Assembly: GCA_947095585.1 (NCBI GenBank)
Contig: OX352761.1
Location: forward strand, 29,231,777 to 29,295,776
DNA from: Nephrocerus scutellatus
Taxonomy: Eukaryota > Arthropoda > Insecta > Diptera > Pipunculidae
Length of the DNA: 64,000 bases
Reading direction: 5' to 3'
Shown here in pieces: positions 10,859 through 21,400 of the stretch. The translations under genes were made by a program, and so were the position numbers. Under the pieces are notes generated by a model, which ran no database searches, had not been told where the DNA came from, and worked only from the letters and a program-made list of their open reading frames with translations. The stretch's first letter is position 1, and every line of letters starts with the position of its first letter.

Positions 10859-12183
10859 GCAGTTGGCGCGGATGAGCGGCAGGTTTGATTTAGTGAACGT
10901 ATTGAAACGAAATAGTTATGTTAAAATGTTATTAAATGGGTTTGGACAGCCACCGATAGGTGCAATAAAATGACTCACTGTTTTTTTTTTATTTAAATGA
11001 ACAAAAAAAATACTTTTTATTTAAAATAGGGAGTTAGCTGGAGATATGTTAAATTACATAGAAATTACATAGAGGTAAGAAAAAAAATTAGAGCGATTCT
11101 ACTAGAGTAGTTGTCTCTATGACTTCTTTTAAGCAAAATCAACTGAACTAAAAAACGCACGAAAAAAACGTACGCTCTTCAACTTATCTACCGTTCTCCG
11201 ACTCGGAGCGAGTCTATTTTCTTAAGGGATCACTGGGCATGAAGCCCGCGCGTCTATATATAAGTGAAGATCGTTCAAAGCGATCAATGGTCTCAAACGA
11301 TTCATTCTTTTTTTAAATTCTCTATATTAACTGCGCGTGCCCGTGGCTGGCTGGCTGGCTAGTTGGTTGGTCAGATTTTTCTGATCAATTTTTAACCCAC
11401 TTCCCGAAGCCCGATTTTATTGAAATTTTGCAAACATGTATACATTACTTCCTGTTAACATTTCAGAAATATCGCGCAGCGGGATCGGGGGGCTCCAATA
11501 CAAATTTTTTCCATTTAGCGGCATCAGATCATATCATAGTATAATAACTGTGTTATGTGTGCGCTAATGAGCTGTAAGCAGCGCTGCTTGCTTTACGATT
11601 GTGGTTGTTTTGTTGTTGAGTTGCAGCAGAGAGTATAGAGATATCAAGAGATAGTAGAACAAATATTTTTATACAAAACTGTATGGTTCCGCAATTGAAA
11701 TGTGTTGTACACTCAGTTGTGTGAGTGCATTCTTAATTTGTGTTTTGTACAATATTACAAGTATGGATATGAAGAACTGGTAACGCACTGAACTGCTTTA
11801 CAGCTTAACTCAACTCAAAAGAAAGAATTTTAGTGGTACTTCGTACGTCGTTATCATTTCTTATCTTAAACAAAAGTTATCATATATCAGAATAAGTATC
11901 TGTGCTGCACGTCTTCGAGAAATAGCCGGGTGACCGATATTAGTGTCGATTCTATAGTTTTCGTTGAATTGAATGGTGACGGTAAGACAGCTCTAGGGTG
12001 ATGCGGTCGATAAGCGAGGGTGAAGTTACTGGGAACGAGTAAAATAGACCGACAGTTTGAGTTATCTGGTGTGGTTTTTCTCGGATTGTCACATTGACCC
12101 ACCAAAACTACATACATATATTGAGATATCAGCTGTTAAATTGTGTATAAATTCTAGCTGAGCTACCCGGTCTTTTCCGTCTA
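10859..12183. repeat. 1,325-bp tandem unit, copy 2
   Basis: Second copy of the unit at 9534, in direct contact with it (junction TTTTCCGTCTA|GCAGTTGGCG). The copies have the same length, so the offset is exactly 1,325 bp throughout. After the unit the sequence switches to a C-rich degenerate stretch at 12184. Near-identity implies a very recent duplication, ongoing homogenisation or an assembly artefact. Confidence 0.9.
11308..11615 (-). repeat. SIR-family repeat, copy E (inside second tandem unit)
   Basis: It is the duplicate of copy D, with the same truncation, because it lies at the same place within the second 1,325-bp unit. It is therefore not an independent insertion. Confidence 0.7.
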
Positions 12184-12370
12184 CCCCCACAACCCAACTT
12201 GACACCCACTAACCTACCCCTATCCAACTAACCATCTACCTAGTATTTCCTGAACTAAACCCACACCCACTGACCCCACACCCACACTGACACTAAAGAC
12301 AACTCAACTGACCACCGTCCCACTGACACCACCCCACTTACGCCACACTAACTAACTCACTGCACACTGG
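12184..12370. repeat. C-rich degenerate simple repeat
   Basis: Loosely repeated words such as CACCCACTGACCCC, CCACACCCACACTGACAC and CTGACACCACCCCACTTACG make this strand strikingly poor in G. A similar composition occurs at 43430-43565 (CACCACACACCATTGAGC). No regular period is visible and no reading frame is sensible. Confidence 0.55.
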
Positions 12371-12479
12371 CGTAGTAATTTTCAAGATTACTACAGGATT
12401 ACAGGTATTCATACGGCTTTCTTATTTGAAGAAGAAATATATAATATAATAAGAATAATAAGTAATCACAAGTGTATAT

Positions 12480-12598
12480 TTGTGAATTGTTGCTATTTGT
12501 TAATAAAAGTAAAAGTAATTTGTGAATAAACAACGTATATTGTGTTTTTATTTGCAAATACCATTACGAACTCTCTAGAAAGCCTAAATTTCGTAACA
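12480..12598 (-). mobile_element. LTR 5' fragment, related to the solo LTRs
   Basis: Read on the minus strand from 12598 the sequence begins TGTTACGAAATTTAGGCTTT, then AGTTCGTAATGG and TTTGCAAATAAAAACACAA, which parallels the first ~65 bases of the LTRs at 7671 and 18626. The base context outside is again ATAT. The other LTR terminus is not found to the left, so it is a truncated or different subfamily copy with an approximate left limit. Confidence 0.55.
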
Positions 12599-12599
12599 A

Positions 12600-14770
12600 T
12601 ATTGAGATAGATGAAAGTGAGAAAGTGAGAGTGAATAATCGTTTTTATCCTTTTATTGTTAATGAAGATTGATGTAAAAATGTCCCGAATTACAAAATGC
12701 ACCATACACCTACACTTACATTTTACTCAGTACGCACATCAAATTGACACACCGTAATTAAACCGCATGTTATTAGCACTGTCCACTGTAATGATGCAGT
12801 AAGAGTTTATGGGTTTAACGTATCTGCGCTAGAATTACGACTATTATTCGGACTACAAAGCTGTGTAGAGCGTCGTTTGCGGCAAAACATTATTTTCTGA
12901 AAATTTTACGACAATTTGGTTATACATATTTGCTTAATATATGTGGATGAGATTAACTACATATATATACCCCAAAGACTACCTCAAATATTTCATTAAC
13001 TTTATTGGAGATTACTCGTATTGATGCTTTTGTCAGAAATCTAATTAGACATTCGCGTTGGTTTTTTTTGACTTAAATCTGAACGGTTTTTTGTTTTGAC
13101 TTAGTTGTGAATAAGAAATACATTTTTTTTGCGGTTAGGGAGGGGGGGAAAATATAAATTTTTATTGACTGCCTATCTTCAGTAGTAATATAACTGGGAA
13201 ATTTAATTGGTACGTCTAATAATACTCGAATAGTAATAATTCATGCTCAATGCACTTATAGCTAAGCGTAGACATATTATATTACTCCAATAGAACGGTC
13301 ACTGACCAAACCGAGAAATGGACGATTAAAAAGCTGGAGAGAACAAAAACAAAAAAGCGAAATAGTTGAGTGGGTTTTTGAGGTTTCTGGTCATAAAAGG
13401 GAAAACTATATGGGGATTGTAAATAGTAAATGAAAGAAATTTAGAAGAAATGAAACAAAACAAAACCAAAAAAAAAGTTACCGAAGATAATGAAAAGTTT
13501 TGTAATTAAAATTGGAAAATTTCCAGATAATACTTTTCATTTTTCATTTCGCTTTATTGAACCCCCACGTGCGCGGTCCGCCGATGATGCTGAAATATTA
13601 AGGAAAGTTTGCTTTGCCCTGATGGGTATTCAAGGAGTGCAAAGTAGAAGATTTCTTCAAACTTTATTGCTACTGGACTTGGACGTGGATGATTGAGTCG
13701 CGCGATAGCAGAAGTTTGGACGATTTTGTGACGACCGTAGACCACTAGAGCAGTTAGTCAATTTTAAGGCTCGTGCCTTAAACTGGCACAACCAATATTG
13801 GAATTTTTTGTTACTGACGAATAGTCGATGTGCGGCATTAAGTTCCTTCAACTTATGCGATGATGTAAGTTGTTCGCATCGTTTTTTCTGTTTGTTGATT
13901 ATTTGTTTTCCTTGTTCGTCGTACTGCTTACCATTGTTCGTTGTGCTTTAACCTACTGGGTGAAATTTCAAGTCATCATAATTGATAGTGTTGATGCATT
14001 GTGAGCCCGAAGGTAATAATTAGGGCAAAGGATTTTTGTTTGCATCGGGCGTGTGTTTGTTTATTTGTCCACTCGTATATCTCGACTTCTACCAGTCAAA
14101 ATTTGATGGTACTTATTTTAAAACAATTGTTTAGCGCTCGGCTTATGATCGTGTAATTATGAGACTTTTTTTTTTAAATGGGTAGTTTTAGGAGGAAAAA
14201 TATAAAAAAGTGGTTTTTAGGTATTACTTAAACACCCGATATGGATTTTTTCATCGTGACTGTTATCTGTTATATCATAACTATCATATATGATTGTTTC
14301 ATCCATAAATTAGAAATTTTTGGCTGATTTCTCGTATAAAAAAATAAAATTGTGTAGATGTGAAATTGAGAAATTTGCACTCAACCAACGGACAAAATAA
14401 TCCAAAAGAAACACGTTACAGACAATTTACAAATATAGCAAAATTCTACGGACTAAATAACCCATTCTATTCAGTCTATCAATACCACTGGTTGATTTAT
14501 AACGTTTTTGTTTTCGTTCGCAAATATGAGCAAGAAGAACTTAACGCTTTTACCAACATAAGTTTCAATTTGTGTTCAATAAAATCTTGTACATTAATTC
14601 GTATATTAACACATTTTTCCAAATTACTTCTGAATTGATGAACCTATTTATCGAAGTCGAATTCATCATAACCAGTAAAATTAGCTGACAAAGTAAGACA
14701 TAAAACTAAAATCCTTTTAAGCTAATTCAGAGTTTAGATTGAATTATAGTTAACCATATATTTCTATTTG
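12600..14770. other. AT-rich non-coding stretch, no gene recognised
   Basis: Small ORFs of 60-92 codons occur on both strands (for example 14360-14638 plus) but none shows a recognisable domain. No repeat shared with the rest of the window was spotted. An exon of a host gene cannot be excluded by eye. Confidence 0.5.
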
Positions 14771-15125
14771 GCGGTCAGCCATCAGCAGAGTAGGGCGAAT
14801 AATACAGAATGCTTCAGAAATGCATGTAGCCGCAACTATCTTTGACTGGTGGAAGTGCGATCAAACCTCCACGTGGTGGCCGCTGATAATTTTCCTTCGC
14901 GCGACGCGAGGCCAATAACCTCGCCAGTAAAAAATTATTATTACGGAACCCAAAATCAGCCTCGTATACACTGATGAACGCCGACGACCACGGCAACGAA
15001 AACGGCTAAAGGATTGAAGAATTTGCTCATGGAACGTTTGCTCACTGTATAGAGCAGTCAGCAAAAGTATGAAACCCACAGTTATCGGCTTTAAAGCAGT
15101 AAATTAACGGCTATACACCCTTCGC

Positions 15126-15640
15126 GTGTGGGGCGGTTTTAAAAACATAAGCCTTATAAACGTTCACACAACTATAGAGGATTCCCCAGATGATGAAAAA
15201 GAAGAATTATTTGAATCAGTCGAACGGGAAGTCCATGCCTGTCCTCAGTATGAGGTAAAAATCATTCTGGGGGATATGAATGCCAAAATAGTAGGGAGCC
15301 AGTATTCAGACAGTACATTGGCACCTATAGCTTACACGATAACACTGATGACAATGGACAACGAGCCATAGAGATGGCAGCAAGCAATAATTTGGTCGTT
15401 GCGAGTACAAGGTTTGCGCTTAAAAAAAATATTCACAAAGCCACCTAGCTATAGATAGATAGAGCGCCGCCACAACCAGAACCTGATGACGTTACGAACA
15501 TACCGAGTTGCCAATATCTACTCGGACCACTATCTTGGTGGTATGGTGATCCGAGCGCGGATTGCATCAACAAGATAGAGAACATCCGCGGATCAGATTC
15601 GAGTCAATACCGCTGCCCTTCGAATCGAAGAGACCAGAAA
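15126..15640 (+). pseudogene. LINE APE-type endonuclease fragment (copy 1)
   Basis: The frame starting at 15126 reads NISLINVHTTIEDSPDDEKE and KIILGDMNAKIVGSQ; ILGDMNAK is the GDxN motif of APE-like LINE endonucleases. The frame is lost near 15371, but TYRVANIYSDHYLGG at 15501-15545 retains the catalytic Asp-His (SDHYL; Asp codon 15525-15527). Frameshifts between blocks make it non-functional. In an active element this domain nicks the target for target-primed reverse transcription. Confidence 0.75.
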
Positions 15641-15883
15641 CAACTTCGGTCATGCGATAGGAATCACCCTAAATGCAGGGGGAGTAAGTCCTTGGGCTGA
15701 GATGCCGGGCGTAGAAGAGAAATGGACACCCCTTAAGAATACTGCCATTAGTACTGCTGACTCCATCTTAGGCAGTAGTCGTAGAGATCGAAACGACTGG
15801 TTCGATGACGAATGTAAGCTAGCGACTGAACGTAAGAATGTTGCGTACCGAGCAATGCAACAATCTCATAGAACTCAGAAGAT

Positions 15884-16717
15884 ATGAAAAAAATAGTTCA
15901 GAGGCGTAAGAAAGAAACCTGGGAGAAGAATCTCGTCCATTATATAGAACAGTACAGAGAGCGAGGACCGCACCATGCGCGGAAGTTCTACCAAAGAGTC
16001 TGCGGTATGACGCTACATACACCGCGTTGCACATACTGCAAAGACAAAGAGGTTAATCTGATTGTCGATCTCAAAGGCATCTTAGAGCGATGGGAAGAGC
16101 ACTTTAATGAGTTGCTTAATGGCCAGTTAAATGTGGAATTGGAGGTTCCACCAATGACCAAAGACCACACTATGCTGCCGCCACCAAGCATAGACGATGT
16201 TAGCAGAGCAATAAATCGGCTCAAAAATAATAAGGCCCCGTTATCTGATGGTGTCCGAGCGGAGCTGATTAAAACAGAAGGCCCCGCAATACACCAAGCA
16301 AATCATGAACTAATAGTGCAAGAATGGCATGAAAAAGCGATGCCAGAAGACTGGCGAAGAGGCATCCTGTGCCCCATACTAAGAAAGGAGATTTTCTCCT
16401 CTATTCTTGAATACAGGATAGCCCCATACGCTAAAGTGATCATTGGTCCATACCAGTGTGGCTTCATCCCAGGCAAATCAACAATTGATCAGATTTACAC
16501 CCTTAAGCAGGTGGTGGTGGAAGATGTTCCTGCTCGGAAAGTTCTTTGCGGTCGGATTTATGGAACACGACAGCGAGGCCGGCCAAGCCTACGCTGGAGG
16601 GATGCCGTAGACCAGGACGCCCAGAGTTTAGGGATGCGAAACTGGATGACATCGGCTCGAAATCGGGACCGGTGGAGAGATTTTTTGTGTGAGGCCAGGA
16701 CCGGACACCGGTTGTAG
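15884..16717 (+). pseudogene. LINE ORF2 chimera: RT N-terminus fused to C-tail (277 aa)
   Basis: An open frame of 277 codons begins with the linker region (RGPHHARKFYQRV, ILERWEEHFNELLNG), continues into the RT start (AINRLKNNKAPLSDGVRAEL, KVIIGPYQCGFIPGKSTIDQ) and jumps at about 16510 to VPARKVLCGRIYGTRQRGRP, LRWRDAVDQDAQSLGMRNWM and the final RDRWRDF. In the copy at 56848 these two parts are about 900 bp apart, so a deletion removed RT motifs A-E. The deletion preserved the frame, which explains the unusually long ORF. NNKAPLSDG replaces the usual NNKAPGSDG. It cannot be an RT because the FxDFKAAYD and YADD motifs are absent. Confidence 0.8.
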
Positions 16718-16740
16718 AGACAAATATGAAGATGATGATG

Positions 16741-17875
16741 ATATATTTCTATATAACGTAATGTGAACCGTATCCATAAGATTGAGAAAGGTATTTATAT
16801 CAAGGAAAAAGGCAAAGCAAAGTTCGGTAATTGTCCTGGTGAGAAGTTGATTAGAAAAATTATTTTCGAAAGAAACTATTCATTGGGGTCAAATCACACG
16901 ATTCTGGAGGTCAATTCAGCGGTGCATTTATGAAGATAATGTTCTCGTCAAAATTTCCCTTCAATAAATTAATTCTTTGCTTAAAAAACTCCTTTATAAT
17001 TGCTATTTACCTAATGCCATTGAAGATGACGCGCTATCCTGCCGGAATCGCAGTGAAATAAAGTTTTTTCTGTAACTTTTTCTATCTACTATACTATCAG
17101 CTATATACAAAATAGGAGATTCCCATAAGTTTAAGAGATATTATGTAATCCTCCAACAACTTCGGGTTGAAATTGCAAAGTCAAGAACAGCAAGGAACAA
17201 CTAGCTGAAGCTAAAGAATTAGTAGTAGATTAGAATCAGCGGACAGAAGACCAATATTGATAATGAGAGAGAGTGAAGGAGACAATACTGAGTCATGGGG
17301 AACAGTAACGCTTATCCGGTTAACATTGGATTTAAAACAACCAATACGACCTAGATTGAACGGTCGTTAATGCGTAGCTACTTGTCCAATCGAGCAGGGC
17401 ACTATCGAATCCGTATGCATTCATTTTCGATAAAATAGCATGATGCTAAACTATGTAAAATGCCTTTCAGTGCAACAACTTTGTTTTCAATATGCCATTA
17501 AGTCAGCAGTATAAAATTTCATTCGAAAACCTCACATTACTTTCACGTGACTCAAGATATCGCATAAACTGTTGTTCCGTTGTTGTTTGCTTCTATAATT
17601 TTTATCATACTATTGTTAATATCCACTGCGAATGGATCCACTCCAGTTGTCATTCGAACCGAACCGATGATCGACTAGTCTAGGGGCCCATTTAACAAAA
17701 CCCAGTCGTGTTCGGAGCCCTCCTAATACCTGGCGGCCTCTAGTTGTATCCAGCCTTACTTGTGTATACGGATCTCTGCACAGACGGACAACCCTCGTGT
17801 AATATAATATGAACCGAAATTAAAAAAAACTGAGAAATTCGAAATCGGTGGTTACCTAAACCGTGACCGTGAAAA
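16741..17875. other. Non-coding stretch with one local repeat
   Basis: Nothing codes recognisably here. The stretch at about 17055-17150 (GAAATAAAGTTTTTT, CAGCTATATACAAAATAGGA, CCCATAAGTTTAAG) is repeated at about 20300-20400. The rest, including the segment before the SINE at 17880, could be SINE body sequence, but I cannot show it. Confidence 0.45.
17055..17150. repeat. Low-copy dispersed repeat, member 1
   Basis: It shares CAGCTATATACAAAATAGGA and flanking blocks with 20300-20400 in the same orientation. The type of element is not recognisable. Confidence 0.5.
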
Positions 17876-17879
17876 ATAA

Positions 17880-17956
17880 TTTTGGTGTTGCTGGGATTCG
17901 AACCTGAACCTCCTACTCAGCAGCCATGTGCCATGTGGGAGCCACGGCGCCCACTT
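17880..17956 (-). repeat. tRNA-derived SINE head, minus strand
   Basis: On the minus strand the sequence reads GTGGGCGCCGTGGCTCCCAC, then GCTGAGTAGGAGGTTCAGG and GGTTCGAATCCCAGCAACAC. Box B GGTTCGAATCC (17894-17904 in plus coordinates) is intact. The head matches 6193-6268. The adjoining sequence towards lower coordinates (GTGAAAAATAATTTTGG in plus orientation) also matches the start of the partial copy at 63965-64000, so conservation extends beyond the tRNA part, as expected of a SINE. Confidence 0.65.
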
Positions 17957-17984
17957 GAGCCATCATAGGTTGCTTTTGTAATAG

Positions 17985-18621
17985 CTATTAGCTTATCGGG
18001 TATACCTCTCCTGCGCAAGGCGAGCCAGATAAACTGTCTGTTGAAACTGTCAAACGCCTTCTAAAAATCGATGAACATCAGGTGCAGTGGTGACCGGAAT
18101 TCAACGCACTGTTCAATAATGATCCGCTGGGTGTTGATGTGGTCGACACAGGAGGATCAATAAGGGAGCTTGACAATCATTACCTTCATCCACTCATCGG
18201 GGAAACTTTCTGCCTCCCAAGCTCTCTCTACAAGATGATATAAAAGCTCTGCTGATGTCGTTGGAGCTGCACGCAGAAGCTCTGCGGGTATACCATCTAG
18301 TCCTACCGACTTGTTGTTCTTTAGTGCGTTGATCTCATCCTTACTGGGAGTTGAGGTACGAATTTGGGAAATTGTTACTTCCGGCAGCTCCATTTGTTTT
18401 GGGTGCATATCTTTGGCGAATACACGGTTAAGGACCGTAGAAAAATGCTCCTTCCATCGCTTGAGCTGATCCTCATCTGAAACGAGTAAGGCACCATCTA
18501 GGCCTTTCACAGGATGTTGGCTTGAGCGGTGACCACCTGTCAGGTCTTTGGTGATTCTGTAAACGGTTTTCCTATCGCACCAGCTCGTTGCTTCCCCTGC
18601 TTCTGAGGCCAGGTTGTTAAT
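17985..18621 (-). pseudogene. LINE ORF2 fragment (RT N-terminal region), part 2
   Basis: Minus-strand translation gives LVSDEDQLKRWKEHFSTVLN, INALKNNKSVGLDGIPAELL and ESFPDEWMKVMIVKLP (18157-18510), then, after a frame break near 18156, DVHRF and KAFDSFNRQFIWLALRRRGI near 18000-18065, which is the RT motif A neighbourhood (FxDF.KAFDS). This is a LINE of the RTE/CR1-like style but a different family from the RTE-like copies. It is continued on the other side of the solo LTR at 19316-19490. Confidence 0.75.
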
Positions 18622-18625
18622 ATAT

Positions 18626-19311
18626 TGTTACGAAATTCAGGCTTTCGAGTTCTATAAGGATTTTGCAAATAAAACACAACACCAGTTTATTAATATAAAA
18701 TTAACAACTTTAATAAACAAACAGTTAAAATAATTCAAGTTCACAATTTATAATGGTGATAACTTTTCACAGTACACAAAAAGACTTATGATACTAGTAC
18801 TTCACAATAATTCTCTTAGGTTATAGCTTTATCACTTTAAAATAACTTTTACAAATGCACTGATTAAATTCCAAACAATTAATAATCTTACTTCGGCTTA
18901 ACGCCTCTATTTATACTCAATCATAAGCTTCGAGAAGCTTCTAATATTGTAGACAGAAATATCGAGAAAAGACCAGAAAATTGCAGCCTTATTCCCTTAT
19001 TTACAACTAACGACACTTATATGTAATGAGTCATCTTCTAAAAATAGACTTTATGTTCAATCATGTTCTTTTACAAAAACCGGGCAAACCGCACAAATCG
19101 GTTTGACTAGTTGTTTGACCAGTACACAATGATTCAAGCTTGCAGGTGGTTACATTTCAAATTTTAAAAGTCTTACAGCCTAAAAGTATGCTTCATATTT
19201 TTAGTATGCAGTATTTTCTTAGTTCTAATTTTAGTACTTATTCTTGGTACATTGCGATTTATCTTAGGATTATAATTCTATTATATGCGCTAATAACTAC
19301 TTTTCGTAACA
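18626..19311 (+). mobile_element. Solo LTR, copy 3, inserted in a LINE
   Basis: The LTR starts TGTTACGAAATTC and ends CTTTTCGTAACA (686 bp), flanked by ATAT at 18622-18625 and 19312-19315. Removing the LTR and one ATAT rejoins the minus-strand LINE frame as DKRKYINNLASEAGEAT, so the LINE was already present and readable here when the LTR element inserted. This fixes both LTR boundaries and insertion order. Internal landmarks are as in the 7671 copy; no pol gene remains. Confidence 0.88.
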
Positions 19312-19315
19312 ATAT

Positions 19316-19490
19316 TTACGCTTGTCACGTCTTACACTACGCTGCACTTCTCTCACTTTGCTTCCATACAGGGACTATAGCTCGATCCTCACTGCTGCTG
19401 GGGTATCTAAAATACGAGCTTTAAGTAGCTTACGTTCTTCAATCCGCCTCCAGGTATGCTCGGTAAGCCACGTGCAGTGCCATATATAGG
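19316..19490 (-). pseudogene. LINE ORF2 fragment upstream of the LTR, part 1
   Basis: The minus strand reads TWRRIEERKLLKARILDT, then VREVQRSVRRDKRKY up to the ATAT target site. This is the connector between endonuclease and RT typical of these LINEs (W..IEERK.LK..., EVQ.S.R.DKR.Y). One stop follows the RIEL segment. It is the direct continuation of the fragment at 17985-18621. Confidence 0.7.
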
Positions 19491-19784
19491 ATCTCAAAAA
19501 AGTGCGTTGCAATCGCTGAGGGGCAATTCATCAAACAACAAAAAGACAAAGAGATAGCATGGGGTAAGAAAACCATTGATTTTTTTAAAAACCATGAAAT
19601 GCAAAGAAGTCTCTGGATGAAGTAGACATAGTTGGCAATGCAGGGCAAAGCCAAAAAGCAGGAGTCTACGTAGGGTGATCTAAAGGCGCACAAGCCAAAG
19701 CTTTTGCGATATGTCCTGAAAGAGCACACTCTAGTGCTTACTGTCATTGAAAGAAGTCATGATAAAGGGATCCTCACTTCGGAA

Positions 19785-20170
19785 AGATTAAGGACAGTGC
19801 GTCTTTCTATAAATCCTTGCGACAGTTAGTAAGGAAAAAATCAGAAACAGGCCAAGAGCACGCACCTGGCTGCTAACCGAACCAACGAGGTATGAAGAAC
19901 TTCTCCAGATTTTACATGCCAGCAATCGCAATCCTTGATTAAAAATTGGAAGATTGTTTAACATTAACAAGGCCACACCATACTAATAACAGTTGTAAAA
20001 AATAAATAGTCCCTAGCTCCACTCTCAAAGCTTGATCTACAAAAATCATGAGACTGATGAGGCAGCAGATTGTCAACCACGATTGGGACACCAGCTTCTG
20101 ACATAGCCAGGAGGATGGACGGGCTTCTCTCCGCCAAGTCCAATGAGGAATGCCTGTTGGTCTAACAAGG
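19785..20170. repeat. Unknown direct repeat, member 1
   Basis: The segment contains CTCCAGATTTTACATGCCAG, AATAGTCCCTAGCTCCACTC, TCAAAGCTT and GGCGGGCTTCTCT-like blocks that recur in the same order at 20735-21120. Divergence is substantial. No known protein motif is found in any frame; the hydrophobic minus-strand ORF at 19939-20241 is not conserved in frame in the second copy. Confidence 0.6.
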
Positions 20171-20299
20171 ATAATAGAGAATATTTCCAAGAATTTATTT
20201 AAGAGGTTAGAATTACTTCGATTTAGGACAATCACATGCATTTATCAACAATTTGCTTTCAATTTCAGTCAGAACGATTATATTCAGCCGGAGTTGCAT

Positions 20300-20400
20300 T
20301 GAAATAAAGTTTTTTTTGTTAAGTAGGATAAGATATTATCAGCTATATACAAAATAGGATATCCCCATACGTTTAAGTTATATTTCTTGCATACTTGTAT
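20300..20400. repeat. Low-copy dispersed repeat, member 2
   Basis: Partner of 17055-17150; shares TATCAGCTATATACAAAATA and the following CCCCATACGTTTAAG block. It lies between the two members of the 19785/20735 repeat. Confidence 0.5.
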
Positions 20401-20490
20401 CAATTGTTCACAAACAAATTGATCAAAATTCTATCCTTCGACAGATGATAAAAAACTCATTTCACCATCTGTTTAGTTAAGGACACCTAC

Positions 20491-20536
20491 AATAGGATAG
20501 GATATGATAGGATAGGATATGATAGGATAGTATAGA
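20491..20536. repeat. GGATAGGATAT minisatellite
   Basis: About four units of an 11-16-bp pattern built from GGATAG and GGATATGATA. Short, and with no sign of function. Confidence 0.8.
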
Positions 20537-20617
20537 GAAGAATTTTACAAAACCAGATTGAAACTAATTTATACTTTATAAATGGAGTAAACCGTATCTA
20601 TTAAGTCCAATAAAGAT

Positions 20618-20655
20618 CATCATCATCATATTTGGCTCTATAACCGGCCAATAAA
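20618..20655 (-). mobile_element. RTE-like LINE 3' tail, extreme truncation
   Basis: The plus strand reads ATCATCATCATCATATTTGG then CTCTATAACCGG, the reverse complement of the RTE-like 3' end (CCGG.TGTAGAGCCAAATAT followed by GAT repeats) seen at 16705-16740 and 59935-59965. Only about 35 bp remain. Confidence 0.6.
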
Positions 20656-20734
20656 GATCTACTACGGAAAATTACTGAGCTTGGCTTAGTCGATCGTGAT
20701 CCAAGGCTCCCTGATGTTATAAAACGAGGAGATC

Positions 20735-21120
20735 TCTTTTTCAACTCCAACTAGTTAGTAAGGAAAAAATCACGAAGAGACCAACAGCACGCGTCTGGCT
20801 ACCAACCTAACAAAACGGAGTATGAGGAGCTTCTCCAGATTTTACATGCCAGTAATCGCAATCTTTCGGCTAAAAATTAGAAGATTGTTAAGCAAGATAA
20901 GTACACTTCATACTAACAACAGATTTAATTAATAAATAGTCCCTAGCTCCACTCTCAAAGCTTAGTCTACAAAATAGATAAGGCTGATAAGGCAGCAGTT
21001 GGGAAACCAGCTGTGGTTTAGAGACAATGACAGTCGTTCCGGCCTAGCAAAAGCACTGGCGGGCTTCTCTATGCCGAGTCTAATGAGGATTGCCTGTCGA
21101 CCTAGTAAGGAGAGAATACG
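20735..21120. repeat. Unknown direct repeat, member 2
   Basis: Second member of the pair with 19785-20170. It ends near GGATTGCCTGTCGACCTAG, paralleling GGAATGCCTGTTGGTCTAA in member 1. Internal indels are visible, so the duplication is old. Confidence 0.6.
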
Positions 21121-21334
21121 AACATCACAATAACCATTGAGGCCTCGAGGTGCGCGACCGATGATGCCGGTATTTCCTCAGAGGCAAAGATATAATGGAA
21201 CACAGAAACATAATCATTGAAAAAAATCGTTTTTTTTCAATTGCAAAGGACTTTAAGTTAATATAGGTATAATACCCAAACCTAAAGAGAAGTACAATCA
21301 GAATCTGAATGAAAACTAAGCTAACTTCAAGTCT

Positions 21335-21400
21335 GCAAAAAGCTTGCCGGTTAGAGCGCTGTGTGGAAATGCAGATGTATCGGTTTCGAATCTACCCTGA
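21335..21400 (+). repeat. Possible degenerate tRNA-like (SINE) head
   Basis: GCCGGTTAGAGCGCTGTG resembles the D-arm/box A region of tRNAs and CGGTTTCGAATCTACC resembles box B with an inserted T. Spacing is roughly tRNA-like. The flanks do not pair as an acceptor stem. It is not related to the SINE head at 6193. Weak call. Confidence 0.3.

Larger units (their letters stand above)
14771..16738 (+). mobile_element. RTE-like LINE, copy 1, internally deleted
   Basis: The 5' end GTCAGCCATCAGCAGAGTAG matches the near-complete copy at 56848, including GGTGGAAGTGCGATCAAACC and CTCCACGTGGTGGCCGC. It then shows pieces of an APE-like endonuclease, the start of the reverse transcriptase (RT) and the C-terminal tail, ending in GTAGAGACAAATATGAA and a GAT repeat (GATGATGATGAT) at 16724-16740. 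A 3' end made of short GAT-type repeats instead of poly(A) fits RTE elements. The RT motifs A to E are missing. Clade assignment as RTE is from motif style and the 3' tail, not from alignment. Confidence 0.8.

Noticed and set aside
10562..12117. Duplicated 76-codon ORF (10562-10792 and 11887-12117)
   Set aside because: It is identical only because it lies inside the 1,325-bp tandem duplication; no domain or start context supports a gene.
14360..14638. 92-codon AT-rich ORF
   Set aside because: Composition follows the background, with no motif or conserved neighbour.
15884..16717. Single-copy host gene of 277 codons
   Set aside because: Every segment matches LINE ORF2 sequence seen in other copies in the window, with an internal deletion.
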